From NCBI GenBank assembly GCA_963738305.1, contig CAVTVU010000001.1, positions 62,001-126,000 on the forward strand: a stretch of 64,000 bases of DNA. Reading direction: 5' to 3'. The first letter of the stretch is position 1; the number at the start of each line of letters is the position of its first letter. The notes below the pieces were generated by a model. The model saw nothing but the letters and a program-made list of their open reading frames with translations. It had not been told where the DNA came from and made no database searches. The translations under genes and the position numbers were made by a program. Shown here piece by piece: positions 10,002-19,492 of the stretch. Source of the stretch: JBBRHQ01 sp963738305. Its GTDB lineage: Bacteria; Actinomycetota; Thermoleophilia; Solirubrobacterales; 70-9.

Positions 10002-10916
10002 TCAGCCCCGTCCCGGCTCATGCTCCCTGCCCGCGGCCGCGAGCCTCCTCTCCAGCAGCTCACCGTGGCCCGCGGCGACCGCCCGGTCGGCGCGCGCTTC
10101 ATCCAGCGGGTAGCCGCGCTCGGCGGCGAGGTCGAGCAGGCGCTGCTTCTCCGTCCCCTCGCGGGCGGCCTCGAAGAACAGCCAGGCAAGGAGGCCCAGC
10201 GCGAGGAAGGTGCCCTCGACCATCATCAGAACTCCAGCGGTGCTCTGGTCGGCGATCGGCGAGATCCCCCAGTAGCGCTCTCCCGGCGCGTAGATCGGGT
10301 AGAGCACCGTCCCGGACCACATCAGCACGTTGCCGAGGATGGCGCCGGTGAAGCGGACGGCGATCACGTAGCCGACCTTCCAGCCCCCCCCGAACCACTG
10401 CGGCTTCGGCAGCGGCCCGAAGACAGGCATCCACATCAGGCAGCCGAAGAAGAGGAAGCACGTGTGCTCGAGCGCATGGACCGGCGCCGTCCCATAGGCG
10501 TCCTGATAGATCGCCGGCACATGCCAGAGGAAGAGGTTGAGTGCCCAAAGCGGGAAGGCGACGGCCGGGTGAGCGAGCACCCTCAACCGATCGAAGAACC
10601 CGATCGCCAGCACCGGAGCGAGCAGCGGCCCCGTGAGGCCGAGGACGGTCAGCAAGGTGGCGATGTCGCCGAGCAGCAGGTGCTCGGACATGTGGGCGAG
10701 CACCAGCTCGTCGGCGATGTGGCCGACCGGCGAGAACAGGGCCACGGCTATCACCAGCAGGCCGGCTGCGAAGCAGGACTGGCGCCAGATGGGCACCGGT
10801 CTGCCCTTCGCCGCCAGGGTAATCGCCCGCTTTGCGTAGAGCGCCGCGGCCAGGGTGATCGGAACCAGCTCCAGCGGTGCGAAGGCGCCGCCGACGTGGG
10901 CGAGCGGGAGATCCAC
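10002..10916 (-). CDS. CtaG-like cytochrome c oxidase assembly protein
   Basis: 304 residues with about seven hydrophobic helices. Conserved residues of the caa3_CtaG family: HMSEHLLLGD in an early helix pair, LWHVPAIYQDA, and HALEHTCFLFFG, whose histidines fit copper handling. The C-terminal tail is charged and cytoplasmic. Start GTG 10916, with TACGCT 6 bases upstream. No oxidase subunits are nearby, so the partner is elsewhere. Confidence 0.82.
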   Translation of the reverse strand: MDLPLAHVGGAFAPLELVPITLAAALYAKRAITLAAKGRPVPIWRQSCFAAGLLVIAVALFSPVGHIADELVLAHMSEHLLLGDIATLLTVLGLTGPLLAPVLAIGFFDRLRVLAHPAVAFPLWALNLFLWHVPAIYQDAYGTAPVHALEHTCFLFFGCLMWMPVFGPLPKPQWFGGGWKVGYVIAVRFTGAILGNVLMWSGTVLYPIYAPGERYWGISPIADQSTAGVLMMVEGTFLALGLLAWLFFEAAREGTEKQRLLDLAAERGYPLDEARADRAVAAGHGELLERRLAAAGREHEPGRG

Positions 10917-10973
10917 GTATTCAGCGTAGATGAGCGATGCCGCGGCCGCGTGCGCTCGGTTCGCGTGCCGGGA

Positions 10974-11489
10974 CTAACCCTCCGGCGGCTGAGGGCCTCC
11001 CATGGTGGCCGCTGGTCCGAATCGATGCCCGCAGTGGCGGCAGACGCTCGCCGCCCGCGGGATCGCCATCCGGCAGTCCGGACAATCCTTCGCCGCCGGC
11101 AGGGTGCCTGGGGCGTTGATCAGCTCGGCGAAGCCGGCCAGCGCCCAGATAGCCGATCCGACGAGCGAGAAATAGGCGCCGAACTCGATCCCGTCGACGT
11201 GGGCGGGGGGCGAGACGATCTTGGCGATGCTGAGGGCGACGGTAGCCAGCCCGATCAGCCCAGCGAGGGCCAGCGCGCCCTTTCGCGTTTCCCCGAGCGC
11301 GTCCTTTGCGATCAGGGCAAGGCTCGCTGCGGCCATTGCAAAGAGCGCGATGTCCGCGCTGTGGAACGCCTTCCAGCCGGATTGGGTGATCGTGAAGCCG
11401 AACTCGTCGAAGCGGTACCAGTCGAGGAAAAGCGAGCACACGACCATCGACAAGCCGAGGATCGCGACAGCTCTGAGCGCTTCCCTCAT
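10974..11489 (-). CDS. Four-helix membrane protein with C-terminal zinc ribbon
   Basis: 171 residues from ATG 11489, chosen because GAAGGGA precedes it. Four predicted membrane helices (first: AVAILGLSMVVCSLFLDW) are followed by a cytoplasmic zinc-ribbon CPDCRMAIPRAASVCRHCG (two CxxC pairs) and a Gly/Pro tail. Function unknown; zinc-ribbon tails on small membrane proteins are common in actinobacteria. Confidence 0.68.
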   Translation of the reverse strand: MREALRAVAILGLSMVVCSLFLDWYRFDEFGFTITQSGWKAFHSADIALFAMAAASLALIAKDALGETRKGALALAGLIGLATVALSIAKIVSPPAHVDGIEFGAYFSLVGSAIWALAGFAELINAPGTLPAAKDCPDCRMAIPRAASVCRHCGHRFGPAATMGGPQPPEG

Positions 11490-11586
11490 CTTCCCTTCAA
11501 TCGCTTGCGGCAGCCGAGCGTATCCAGAACGCGCCCCGCGCCGGCTCGGCTGCGGCCCGCTCTGGACGAAATGGCTGCAGGCCGGT

Positions 11587-13518
11587 TCAGGACGTCGGGC
11601 GCGCGGGGCCGGCGGCGAGGAGGCCCGAGCGGCGGCGGGCGGGTGCGATCCCCGACGGGGTCCGGGGCTCAACTCCCATATCCGAGAGGAGGTTGTAGGT
11701 CGCCTGCTCGATTCGCTCGTCCGGCTGGGCGGAGAGGCCGTAGGACCACTGCATGGTGCCGCTGGCGAAGATCAGGGCCCCGCTGGGGGCGCGGTAGCGC
11801 ACGGCGTTGACGGTGCCGGGCTGGCCCGGCGGTGGCGCGATGTTGCGCAGCCGGCCCTCGTCCTGGATCCAGGCATTCCCGGTCGAGGTCCCGACGTTGG
11901 TTGCCGAAAGCCTGATGACGCCGGCCGGTTGCCGGGAGAGGTACTGAGGCTGCGTCGGGATCGCGTCCCACTCCCAACCCACGAGCTTTGAGCCGATTTG
12001 GGTCGAGCGGTGGAGGGGGATCCCGGTGTTGCGCCAGATCCGATCCCCCGCGAACTCTCCCCGTGAGCTGGCGGGAGGAACGGTCAGCTGGAATGCACGC
12101 CGATCGTTGTCGCCCACGTACATCACGCCGAAGAGCTGATTCTCGGGTTGGTCGGGCCCAACCCGCCCCTCGGGCGGGGCATCGGGGCCCCCGGGCGGAG
12201 CGCCGTTGTCGCGCCAGGTGGTGGTCGCGTTCTGGGGATTGTCGTCGCTGGTGCCGGCGACCCCGTCGGCGCCGACCGCGTCGTCAGCCGTTCCCCTGAT
12301 GCCGTCCGGGCCCCAGTCGTTGGCCCCCACCGCGCCGGACCCGGCGGAGCCGCTGCCCTCGACCGTCTTGTAACAGACGAGAGTCCGGTGGCCGTCCTCG
12401 TAGCGCGCCTTCCAGTACGCGGTGTTGGCGCTGAACGAAGCGATGTCGACGCCGGCGTCGCGGGCCGCCTTGAAGCCGTCGAACTGGGCGGCGCTCCAGT
12501 ACTCGGAATGGCCCGAGATGACGTCCACCCGGTGGCGGAGCAACTCGCCGGGGTCGGAGCTGACGTGAATATCGTCTGTGTAGGAGAGGTCGTATCCCTG
12601 CTTCTCGAGCCAGAAGAGCAGGTTGAAATCGGGCCCGAAGAACCAGTTCTGGGCCCCGCCGGCGAGGCTCAGCGGCCGGTTGAACGAGACCTTCACTGCG
12701 CGCCCCGTGCCCGAGATCGTGTTGCCCCCGCGAACGCCGAAGTAGAGGGACTTCCCGCCGAAGAGGTTGTAGGCCTCATAGGTATTGACGGGAAGGACGT
12801 AGAGCAGCTTGCCCGCGCGCCGGTCATCGCGGACCGTGAAGACGACCGCCGTCTGCTCGCCGTTCGATGCGGTCAGCTTCGCCAGGTAGACCCCCGCGGC
12901 GGGAAAGGCGGCGCCGGGTATCGAGTAGGTGGGCCGCCAGTTGCCGCAATCCACCTCGCCGGTCGTCGTGTCCATCGGCCGACATCGGTAGTCGTTGTTG
13001 ATCGGAATGCCCCTCGCCTGCTTCACGAGGCGCCCCCCGAAGCCGCCGTAGTAGCCCATGCGGAAGACCTCGACGTCGACCGTCGCATTCGAGGAGACCG
13101 GAGCGTCGCGACCGATCTTCAGCACCACGTCCTCGCCCAGCTCGACGCTGGTCTGGGTCGTGTACCCGCCCAGCTCGGCGCTGTAGTCGCCGATCCGCCA
13201 GCGCAGGGTCCCCTGGTGGCAGCGGTTCTCTTCGACGACCGGGTTTCGCGCCGGGCAGGCGGCATCGCGGCGGGCCCCGGGACGGCCCGCCTTCCCCCCG
13301 ATCGGTCCGACGCCGGAACCGGGGCCGGAGAGGACAGCGGGGCTCGAGTCCCCGCTGCCGGTCCCGCTGAGGCCATGGGGCAGGCCCTCCCCGGCCGCCG
13401 CACCGATCACGGTGACGATCACGACGAAGGGAGCCAGGACCCGGATCCACAGCGGCGCGTGCCAGAGGGAGTCCAGGACGCCGCGAAAGCGGCCCGCTCG
13501 GGGCGCCTCACCGCTCAT
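11587..13518 (-). CDS. Secreted/anchored protein with N,N-dimethylformamidase beta-subunit-like domain
   Basis: 643 residues. An N-terminal membrane anchor (IRVLAPFVVIVTVIGAAA, about 25-42) and a Gly/Ser/Pro linker precede a large domain resembling the C-terminal domain of DMFase large subunits: YVLPVNTYEAYN, LSYTDDIHV, VISGHSEYWSAAQFDG, FSANTAYWKARYE. An Asp/Gly insertion at about 405-435 (DGIRGTADD, then DGVAGTSDD) looks like paired calcium-binding loops. The catalytic substrate is unknown and amidase activity is not implied. Located alone, divergent from the ferritin gene. Confidence 0.72.
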   Translation of the reverse strand: MSGEAPRAGRFRGVLDSLWHAPLWIRVLAPFVVIVTVIGAAAGEGLPHGLSGTGSGDSSPAVLSGPGSGVGPIGGKAGRPGARRDAACPARNPVVEENRCHQGTLRWRIGDYSAELGGYTTQTSVELGEDVVLKIGRDAPVSSNATVDVEVFRMGYYGGFGGRLVKQARGIPINNDYRCRPMDTTTGEVDCGNWRPTYSIPGAAFPAAGVYLAKLTASNGEQTAVVFTVRDDRRAGKLLYVLPVNTYEAYNLFGGKSLYFGVRGGNTISGTGRAVKVSFNRPLSLAGGAQNWFFGPDFNLLFWLEKQGYDLSYTDDIHVSSDPGELLRHRVDVISGHSEYWSAAQFDGFKAARDAGVDIASFSANTAYWKARYEDGHRTLVCYKTVEGSGSAGSGAVGANDWGPDGIRGTADDAVGADGVAGTSDDNPQNATTTWRDNGAPPGGPDAPPEGRVGPDQPENQLFGVMYVGDNDRRAFQLTVPPASSRGEFAGDRIWRNTGIPLHRSTQIGSKLVGWEWDAIPTQPQYLSRQPAGVIRLSATNVGTSTGNAWIQDEGRLRNIAPPPGQPGTVNAVRYRAPSGALIFASGTMQWSYGLSAQPDERIEQATYNLLSDMGVEPRTPSGIAPARRRSGLLAAGPARPTS

Positions 13519-13682
13519 CGGAACCGATTCGGTTGCGGGGTGGTCTCGACTTTGAAGCTCTCGGTCTGGGGTGGTAGCGACCCGACCCGAGAGGCGACGC
13601 CGCCGGATCGCGGTTTTCAGCCTAGCGGCGCCAGGGTAGGGCGCTGGTAGTTTCTGCCGACACCGATCGAAGGAGCTTTCAG

Positions 13683-14192
13683 TTGAGCCAGACGACCGCC
13701 AGCGAGGGGATCCTCGCCGATGAGAACCGGGACAAGCGCGAGGAGATCATCGAGATGCTCTCCAAGGCGTACTGGATGGAGATCGAGACGGTGATGAGCT
13801 ACATCACCAACTCGGTCAACCCCGACGGGGTGCGCGCCCAGGAGATCATCGAGTCCCTGAAGGAGGACATCACCGAGGAGCTCGGCCACGCCCAGCAGTT
13901 CGCAGACCGCATCAAGGAGCTCTACGGCGTCGTGCCTGGTTCGATGCAGTTCAGCGCCGAGCAGGATTACCTGCAGCCGCCCGAACATCAGACCGACATC
14001 GTCCACGTGATCAAGGGTGTGATCGCGGCCGAGTCCGGCGCGATCGAGTTCTACACGCGGATCGTCGAGGAGACCGACCAGGTCGACCCCGTGACCAACG
14101 ACATGGTGATCGCGATCCTCCACGACGAGCAGGGACACAAGCGCCTCTTCGAGGGCTTCCTGCGCGAGTACGCGGCGGAGGGGCTGGCCTAG
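13683..14192 (+). CDS. Ferritin-like diiron-domain protein
   Basis: 169 residues, a four-helix bundle with paired carboxylate/histidine motifs: MEIETVMSY (helix 1), EELGHAQQF (helix 2, ExxH), AAESGAIEFY (helix 3) and LHDEQGHKRLF (helix 4, ExxH). This is the bacterioferritin/DPS-like arrangement; the role would be iron storage or oxidant protection. The TTG start at 13683 is fixed by AGGAG at 13671-13675 with 7 bases of spacing. The GH15 gene follows 25 bases later, so the two may be co-transcribed. Confidence 0.82.
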   Translation: MSQTTASEGILADENRDKREEIIEMLSKAYWMEIETVMSYITNSVNPDGVRAQEIIESLKEDITEELGHAQQFADRIKELYGVVPGSMQFSAEQDYLQPPEHQTDIVHVIKGVIAAESGAIEFYTRIVEETDQVDPVTNDMVIAILHDEQGHKRLFEGFLREYAAEGLA

Positions 14193-14217
14193 CCCGCGGA
14201 GCGGCTGGCCCGACGTC

Positions 14218-16113
14218 ATGGGGGGCGAGGACAGCGGCGGCTTCCCGCGCATCGGAAGCTACGGCTTCCTCTCCGACTGCCACACCAGCGCCCTCGTCTC
14301 CTACGACGGGTCGGTCGAGTGGATGTGCGTGCCCCGCTTCGACTCACCCAGCGCCTTCGCGTCGCTGCTCGACCGGGAAGCGGGCCACTTCAGGATCTGG
14401 CCGGAGGGAGTGACCGTCCCAATCAGCCGCCGGTACGAGCCCGGCACGCTGATCATCGAGACGACCTGGGTCACCGACAACGGCTGGGTCGAGGTGATCG
14501 ATTCCCTCTCGATCGGCGAGTGGGCGCCCGAGGGCGGCGACAGTGGCCGGCCTCAGACCGGGCACGAGTCCGACTGCTCGCTGCTGCGGATCGCGCGCTG
14601 CATCCACGGCGAGGTGGACCTGCGGCTCGAGTGCGCACCCCGCTTCGCCTACGGCGCCGAGGCTCCATCGTGGAGCGGCGGCGAGCTGGGCGTCGCAGTC
14701 GCCGAGGGAGACGGGGTGCAGCTCAGCGTCAACACCGACTTCGAGCTAAGCGTCGATGGCGACGTGGCTCACGGCTCCATCCACCTACGCGAGGATGAGT
14801 CGGCGTTCTGCGCGATCGACTGGAATCCCGAGCTGGGCGGGCCCCGCAGCGCCCCCGAGGCGCAAGAGCGGCTCGAGTCGACCCGCGAGTTCTGGCGCGA
14901 GTGGCTGCGCCACGGGGACTTCCCCGACCACACCTGGCGCATCCACCTGCAGCGCTCGGCCCTGGTGCTGAAGGGCCTCACCTACGCGCCAACTGGAGCG
15001 ATCGTCGCCGCCGCGACGACCTCGCTGCCCGAGACGCCGGGGGGCGAGCGGAACTGGGACTACCGCTTCAGCTGGGTTCGCGATTCGACCTTCTCGCTGT
15101 GGGCGATGCACACGCTCGGCTTCGACGAGGAGGCACAGGACTTCATGCAGTTCCTGGTCGGGGTGCTGACCGAGGATCCAGGGCTGCAGATCATGTACGG
15201 GATCGACGGGCGCACGGACCTGACCGAGAGCACCCTCGACCATCTCTCCGGCTACGGCGGCGCGAAGCCGGTGCGGATCGGCAACGGCGCCTTCTGCCAG
15301 CGGCAGAACGACGTCTGGGGGGCGATCATGGACTCGGTCTACCTGCACGCGAAGGCGATCCGCAAAGTCCCCGACAGGCTCTGGGTGATGTTGGTGCGAA
15401 CGGTCGAGGCGGCCATCGAGGCCTGGCCCCACCCCGATCAGGGGATCTGGGAGGCGCGCGGGGAGCCCAGGCACTACGTCTCCTCGAAGCTGATGATCTG
15501 GGTCGCCGTGGACCGCGGCCGGCGACTCGCCACCGACCGCGGCGAGCCCGAATTGGTCGAGCGGTGGTCGGAGATCGCCGACCGGATCAAGGCCGAGATC
15601 CTCGAGAAGGGCGTCCGGGACGGCGTCTTTCGCCAGCACTACGAGACCGACGCCCTCGACGCCTCCACCCTGCTGATCCCGCTGCTCCGCTTCCTGCCGC
15701 CCGACGACGAGCGGATCAGGGCGACGGTGCTGGCGATCGAGCGCGACCTGACGGCCCACGGCCTCGTCCTGCGCTACATCACCGGCGAGACCGACGACGG
15801 CCTGAGCGGCGAGGAGGGGACCTTCCTGATCTGCTCCTTCTGGCTCGTCTCGGCGCTATCGGAGATCGGCGAGAGTGCGCGGGCGCGGGCGCTCTGCGAG
15901 CGCCTGCTCGAGGCCGCGGGCTGGCTCGACCTCTATGCCGAGGAGCTCGACCCGGTTTCCGGGCGGCACCTCGGCAACTTCCCCCAGGCATTCACCCATC
16001 TGGCCCTGATCAACGCCGTCTCCCACGTGATCGCCGACGAGATGCGCTCCGGCGACGCGGGTCAGATGACCGCCGTGTTCAGCGAGATGGGCGGGGTGCG
16101 CGAAGACGCATGA
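14218..16113 (+). CDS. Glycoside hydrolase family 15 protein (glucoamylase/trehalase type)
   Basis: 631 residues. The N-terminal beta-sandwich starts with the hallmark IGSYGFLSDCHTSALVS and SVEWMCVPRFDSPS; the (alpha/alpha)6 catalytic barrel includes NWDYRFSWVRDSTFSLWAM and GEEGTFLICSFWL, where the general acid/base glutamates are expected. The closest characterised group is the mycobacterial-type GH15 trehalase. It lacks a signal peptide, so it acts on cytoplasmic trehalose or maltooligosaccharides. Confidence 0.88.
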   Translation: MGGEDSGGFPRIGSYGFLSDCHTSALVSYDGSVEWMCVPRFDSPSAFASLLDREAGHFRIWPEGVTVPISRRYEPGTLIIETTWVTDNGWVEVIDSLSIGEWAPEGGDSGRPQTGHESDCSLLRIARCIHGEVDLRLECAPRFAYGAEAPSWSGGELGVAVAEGDGVQLSVNTDFELSVDGDVAHGSIHLREDESAFCAIDWNPELGGPRSAPEAQERLESTREFWREWLRHGDFPDHTWRIHLQRSALVLKGLTYAPTGAIVAAATTSLPETPGGERNWDYRFSWVRDSTFSLWAMHTLGFDEEAQDFMQFLVGVLTEDPGLQIMYGIDGRTDLTESTLDHLSGYGGAKPVRIGNGAFCQRQNDVWGAIMDSVYLHAKAIRKVPDRLWVMLVRTVEAAIEAWPHPDQGIWEARGEPRHYVSSKLMIWVAVDRGRRLATDRGEPELVERWSEIADRIKAEILEKGVRDGVFRQHYETDALDASTLLIPLLRFLPPDDERIRATVLAIERDLTAHGLVLRYITGETDDGLSGEEGTFLICSFWLVSALSEIGESARARALCERLLEAAGWLDLYAEELDPVSGRHLGNFPQAFTHLALINAVSHVIADEMRSGDAGQMTAVFSEMGGVREDA

Positions 16114-16142
16114 GCGAACCGAAAGCTGCCGAACTTACGTTA

Positions 16143-16211
16143 GGCGTCTCAAGGACGCCGAAGGTTGCATTCGAGGGCTAACCGCACCCCATCAGCGGCG
16201 GCTTCTCCGCC
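16143..16211. terminator. Two hairpins between GH15 and VOC genes
   Basis: GGCGTC/GACGCC (16143-16148 with 16154-16159, 5-base loop) and GGCGG/CCGCC (16197-16201 with 16207-16211, loop CTTCT, followed by TTGT). The convergent genes on either side make a bidirectional terminator plausible. Confidence 0.4.
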
Positions 16212-16233
16212 TTGTATGCGTCTGCCGGCGGCC

Positions 16234-16608
16234 TTACCGGCCTGGCTGGTACGTCCCGAAGCTCCAGAGGTTGCCCTCCGGATCGCGTACCGAGAAGTCG
16301 CGCGAGCCGTAGTCCTGGTCGCTGAGGCCGCGGACGACCTCGGCCCCTGCGGCGGTGGCTCGCTCGAAGAGGGCGTCGGGCTCCTCGGTGACCAGGTACT
16401 GCCATCCCTGGCCCTCGTGTGAGCCGAAGTCGTCCTCCTTGACTGATCCCATCATCACCAGGCCGCCGCGATAGGCCAGCTCGGCATGGACGACCGTTTC
16501 GCCGTCGGTGTGGACCTCGTGGCGCTCGAATCCGAAGGCCCTCTCCAGCCACTCGATCGCCGCCATCGCGTCGCGGTACCGCAACGACGGGAAGATCGCC
16601 TGGGACAT
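16234..16608 (-). CDS. VOC (glyoxalase/bleomycin resistance-like) family protein
   Basis: 124 residues. A compact betaalphabetabetabeta repeat pair: FPSLRYRDAMAAIEWLERAFGF opening, then SDQDYGSRDFSVRDPEGNLWSFG, the standard closing strand of VOC proteins of the 'PhnB-like' subgroup. Good Shine-Dalgarno (AAAGGAGG, about 4 bases before ATG). The substrate is not readable. Confidence 0.78.
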   Translation of the reverse strand: MSQAIFPSLRYRDAMAAIEWLERAFGFERHEVHTDGETVVHAELAYRGGLVMMGSVKEDDFGSHEGQGWQYLVTEEPDALFERATAAGAEVVRGLSDQDYGSRDFSVRDPEGNLWSFGTYQPGR

Positions 16609-16646
16609 CCGTCCTCCTTTGCTCGGTTCGCTGGTTCAATCCCCCG

Positions 16647-17666
16647 ATGCGAAAGCTTGTCACCTGCGTCGCCTTCGCGGCCTCCGCGGCCCTCGCCGCC
16701 GGGCTGGGCTCGGTGTCCGCCGCCGGTCCCGGAGACGCCGGGATCAGCGCCCTCGGCCCTTATCCGTCCCTCGGCGGTTGCCCCATCTTCCCCTCCCCTC
16801 GGCCCTCGCTGCGGCCGCAGGCCCCCTCGCTCCCCAACCAGGCCGCCTGGAACCAGGACATCTCTCACGCGCCACTCGCTCGGCGCTCGAAGCAGATCAT
16901 CGCCTTCATCAACTCCCACGGCGGCGACCACCTGCATCCGGACTTCGGCTCGCCCCGCGCCTACGGCTTCCCTTACGCGGTGGTCGGCCGCCACCAGGCG
17001 AAGCTGCCGATTCACTACACCTCCTACGGCAGCGAGAGCGACCGCGGGCCCTTCCCGATCCCCAAGCGGGCCCCGGTGGAGGGCGGGCGCCGCAGCGACG
17101 GGGATCGCCACGTGCTCGTCGTCGATCGCTCGCGCTGCCGCCTCTACGAGCTGTACCGCGCCTACTTCAAGCGCCATGGGCGGGATCACTGGAACGCCGG
17201 CTCGGGGGTCGAGTGGAACCTCCGCTCGAAGGGCCTGCGGCGGGACGGCGACACCTCGGCCGACGCCGCCGGGCTGCCGATCTTCCCCGGGCTGGTCCGC
17301 TACGACGAGGCCCGACGCGGTCGCGTCGACCACGCGATCCGGATCACCTTCGACGTCACCCGGGACGCTTGGATCCATCCCGCCTCGCACTGTGCTGGGG
17401 ACAGCTCCAGCCGCAACGCCCCGCCAATGGGTCTGCGGCTGCGCCTGCGTCACGGCTACGGGCTTCACCGGTTCAGTGGTCCGGCCAGGGCGATCGCCAG
17501 GGCGCTGAAGCGCTACGGGGCGATCGTCGCGGACAACGGGTCCAACTGGTTCTTCGGCGGCACCAGCGACCGACGCTGGAACGACGAGAACCTCGACCAG
17601 CTGAAGCGGATCCCCGGCCGCGCCTTCCAGGTCGTCCGCAGCGCCGCCGCCACGCACCGCTGCTGA
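16647..17666 (+). CDS. Secreted protein of unknown function
   Basis: 339 residues with a clean signal peptide (MRKLVTCVAFAASAALAAGL, cleavage after VSA). The mature part has a WNQDISHAPLA segment, an HPDFGSPRAYGFPYAVVG segment and, near the end, GAIVADNGSNWFFGG. The composition looks globular and extracellular. I recognise the general pattern from uncharacterised bacterial proteins but no named family. Next gene follows after 37 bases with its own -10 box. Confidence 0.7.
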   Translation: MRKLVTCVAFAASAALAAGLGSVSAAGPGDAGISALGPYPSLGGCPIFPSPRPSLRPQAPSLPNQAAWNQDISHAPLARRSKQIIAFINSHGGDHLHPDFGSPRAYGFPYAVVGRHQAKLPIHYTSYGSESDRGPFPIPKRAPVEGGRRSDGDRHVLVVDRSRCRLYELYRAYFKRHGRDHWNAGSGVEWNLRSKGLRRDGDTSADAAGLPIFPGLVRYDEARRGRVDHAIRITFDVTRDAWIHPASHCAGDSSSRNAPPMGLRLRLRHGYGLHRFSGPARAIARALKRYGAIVADNGSNWFFGGTSDRRWNDENLDQLKRIPGRAFQVVRSAAATHRC

Positions 17667-17703
17667 AGCCGGTCCTGGGCGGGCGGCGATAGGCTCGGCG
17701 CAG

Positions 17704-18519
17704 ATGAGGACGGTTCAGTTACACACCGGGTCCGGGCTCGCCTACCGCGAGGCCCTCGCCGACCCCGCCAAGGGCGATCCGGTCGTTCTCCTGCACGGCT
17801 TCCCCGAAAGCTCCCTGATGTGGGTCTCGCTGATGAGCGCCCTGGCCGGCGCGGGCCGCAGCAGCCTCGCCCCCGACCTCTACGGGCTGGGCGACTCCGA
17901 CGCGGACGGCATGGTGAGCTTCGAGCGCACCCTGGATGACTTCACCGCGTTCATGGACGAGCGGTGCGCCGGCCCGGCCGCACTGGTCGTCCACGACTGG
18001 GGCGGATTCATCGGGCTCGCCTGGGCCTGCGAACACCCCGACCGCGTCTCGGCCCTGGTGATCAGCAACACCGGCTTCTTCAGCGACGGGAGGTGGCACG
18101 GCCCTGCCGAGGCGATCCGCGGCGAGCACGGCGAGGCGATCGTCGCCGCGATCGAGCGCGAAGCGTTCGTCGCGGCACTCGACCCGGGCGGAGGCGTGTT
18201 CGGCGAGGAGGAGATCGCCGCCTACTGGAAGCCGTTCTCAGAAGGCCGCGGACAGGCCGCCACCCTCGGCTTCTATCGCTCGATGGACATGGAGAAGCTC
18301 GCGCCCTGGGAGGGAAAGCTGGCCGGGCTCGGCGTGCCGACCCTGCTCATCTGGGGGGCCGAGGACGAGTTCGCGCCGATCTCCGGCGCCCACCGCTTCC
18401 AGCGCGAGATCCCCGGCGCCGAGCTGGTCGCCGTGGAGGGCGTCGGCCACTTCGTCTTCGACGCTGCCCGCGAGCGCTCGGTCGCGGAAGTCCTGCGCTT
18501 TCTCGACGCCGGCTCCTAG
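17704..18519 (+). CDS. Alpha/beta hydrolase with Asp nucleophile (epoxide hydrolase/haloalkane dehalogenase-like)
   Basis: 271 residues. Oxyanion motif HGFPESS, nucleophile elbow VVHDWGGFIG (Asp as nucleophile), acid in WGAEDEF and catalytic His in VEGVGHFVFD. HGFPE plus HDWGG fits epoxide hydrolases slightly better than dehalogenases (HGNPT). TAGGCT (17690-17695) ends 8 bases before the ATG. Its stop overlaps the stop of the opposite gene by four bases (CTAG). Confidence 0.82.
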   Translation: MRTVQLHTGSGLAYREALADPAKGDPVVLLHGFPESSLMWVSLMSALAGAGRSSLAPDLYGLGDSDADGMVSFERTLDDFTAFMDERCAGPAALVVHDWGGFIGLAWACEHPDRVSALVISNTGFFSDGRWHGPAEAIRGEHGEAIVAAIEREAFVAALDPGGGVFGEEEIAAYWKPFSEGRGQAATLGFYRSMDMEKLAPWEGKLAGLGVPTLLIWGAEDEFAPISGAHRFQREIPGAELVAVEGVGHFVFDAARERSVAEVLRFLDAGS

Positions 18520-19370
18520 CCCCGGTTCTCCGCCACGAACTTGCTGGCGATGAACGTCGCTCCTTGCGGGTCCTGGATCACGGTCATCCGCACCCAGGGT
18601 GCGTCGAACGGCGGAGCGATCACCTTGCCGCCCAACTCGCCCGCCTTCGCGGCGGTGGCATCGGCGTCGTCGGTTGCGAAGGTCACGCTCCAGTGTGCCG
18701 GCGTGTCGGGCTCCTCGTCGGGAATCGGGTTGATGCTCGCGACCACGTCCTCGAAGCCCTCCGGCCCGCCCACCTCGGCAATCGTCTTGCGAAAGTCCGG
18801 ATTGTCGCGCTCGAGGTGGTCGCCGTAGCCCGGAAGCGTCCACATCTCGGCCCCGCCACCCAGGGCGAGGGTCGTCCATCCGAAGACCGCACCGTAGAAC
18901 TGCTTGGCGCGATCGACGTCGCGCGTCGCCAGCCCGTTGAAGTTGAGCGAGCCGGCCTCGTTGACCACTTGCGCGCCGATGTTCTGGCCTGCCTGCCAGA
19001 CACAGAAGACGGCGCCCTCGGGGTCGGCGCAGACCGCCATCCGGCCGGCCTCCATGACGTCGAAGGGCTCCATCACGACTCCTCCGCCCGCCTCGCCGAC
19101 CCTGGCCGCCGTCGCATCGGCATCCTCGACCGCGACGTAGGTATTCCACATCGCCATCTGCGGTGCGGCTTCGGGGATCGAGCCGACCGCGGCGACGCTG
19201 CCGCCGCCCAGGCGAGCCATGAAGTACTTGCCCTCCGACCCTGCGGGCATCACGTCCTCGAACTCCCAGCCGAACAGGCCCGAGTAGAACTCGACGGCCG
19301 CCTCGGGATCGGGCTGGCTCGTGTCGACCCAGCAGGGCACTCCGGGGATGTAGCCGTCTCGCTTGGGCAT
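18516..19370 (-). CDS. Two-domain VOC family protein
   Basis: 284 residues, two VOC modules in tandem: residues about 5-130 (GVPCWVDTSQPDPEAAVEFY to VCADPEGAVFCVW) and about 140-280 (FNGLATRDVDRAKQFYGAVF to VIQDPQGATFIASKF). Related to hydrolase-annotated glyoxalase-like proteins of actinomycetes. Start ATG 19370, with AGGAG 5 bases upstream. Confidence 0.8.
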   Translation of the reverse strand: MPKRDGYIPGVPCWVDTSQPDPEAAVEFYSGLFGWEFEDVMPAGSEGKYFMARLGGGSVAAVGSIPEAAPQMAMWNTYVAVEDADATAARVGEAGGGVVMEPFDVMEAGRMAVCADPEGAVFCVWQAGQNIGAQVVNEAGSLNFNGLATRDVDRAKQFYGAVFGWTTLALGGGAEMWTLPGYGDHLERDNPDFRKTIAEVGGPEGFEDVVASINPIPDEEPDTPAHWSVTFATDDADATAAKAGELGGKVIAPPFDAPWVRMTVIQDPQGATFIASKFVAENRG

Positions 19371-19492
19371 GCCTCTCCTCTTTCTCGTCGTCGAGGTGCC
19401 CACCTCACGATAGGGATGGCGTCAAGCCCCGACGATTTCGGCACCCCGCCGGTGCAATTAGGGGCGCGGCAGCAGTCTAGGCTTGGACGTCG

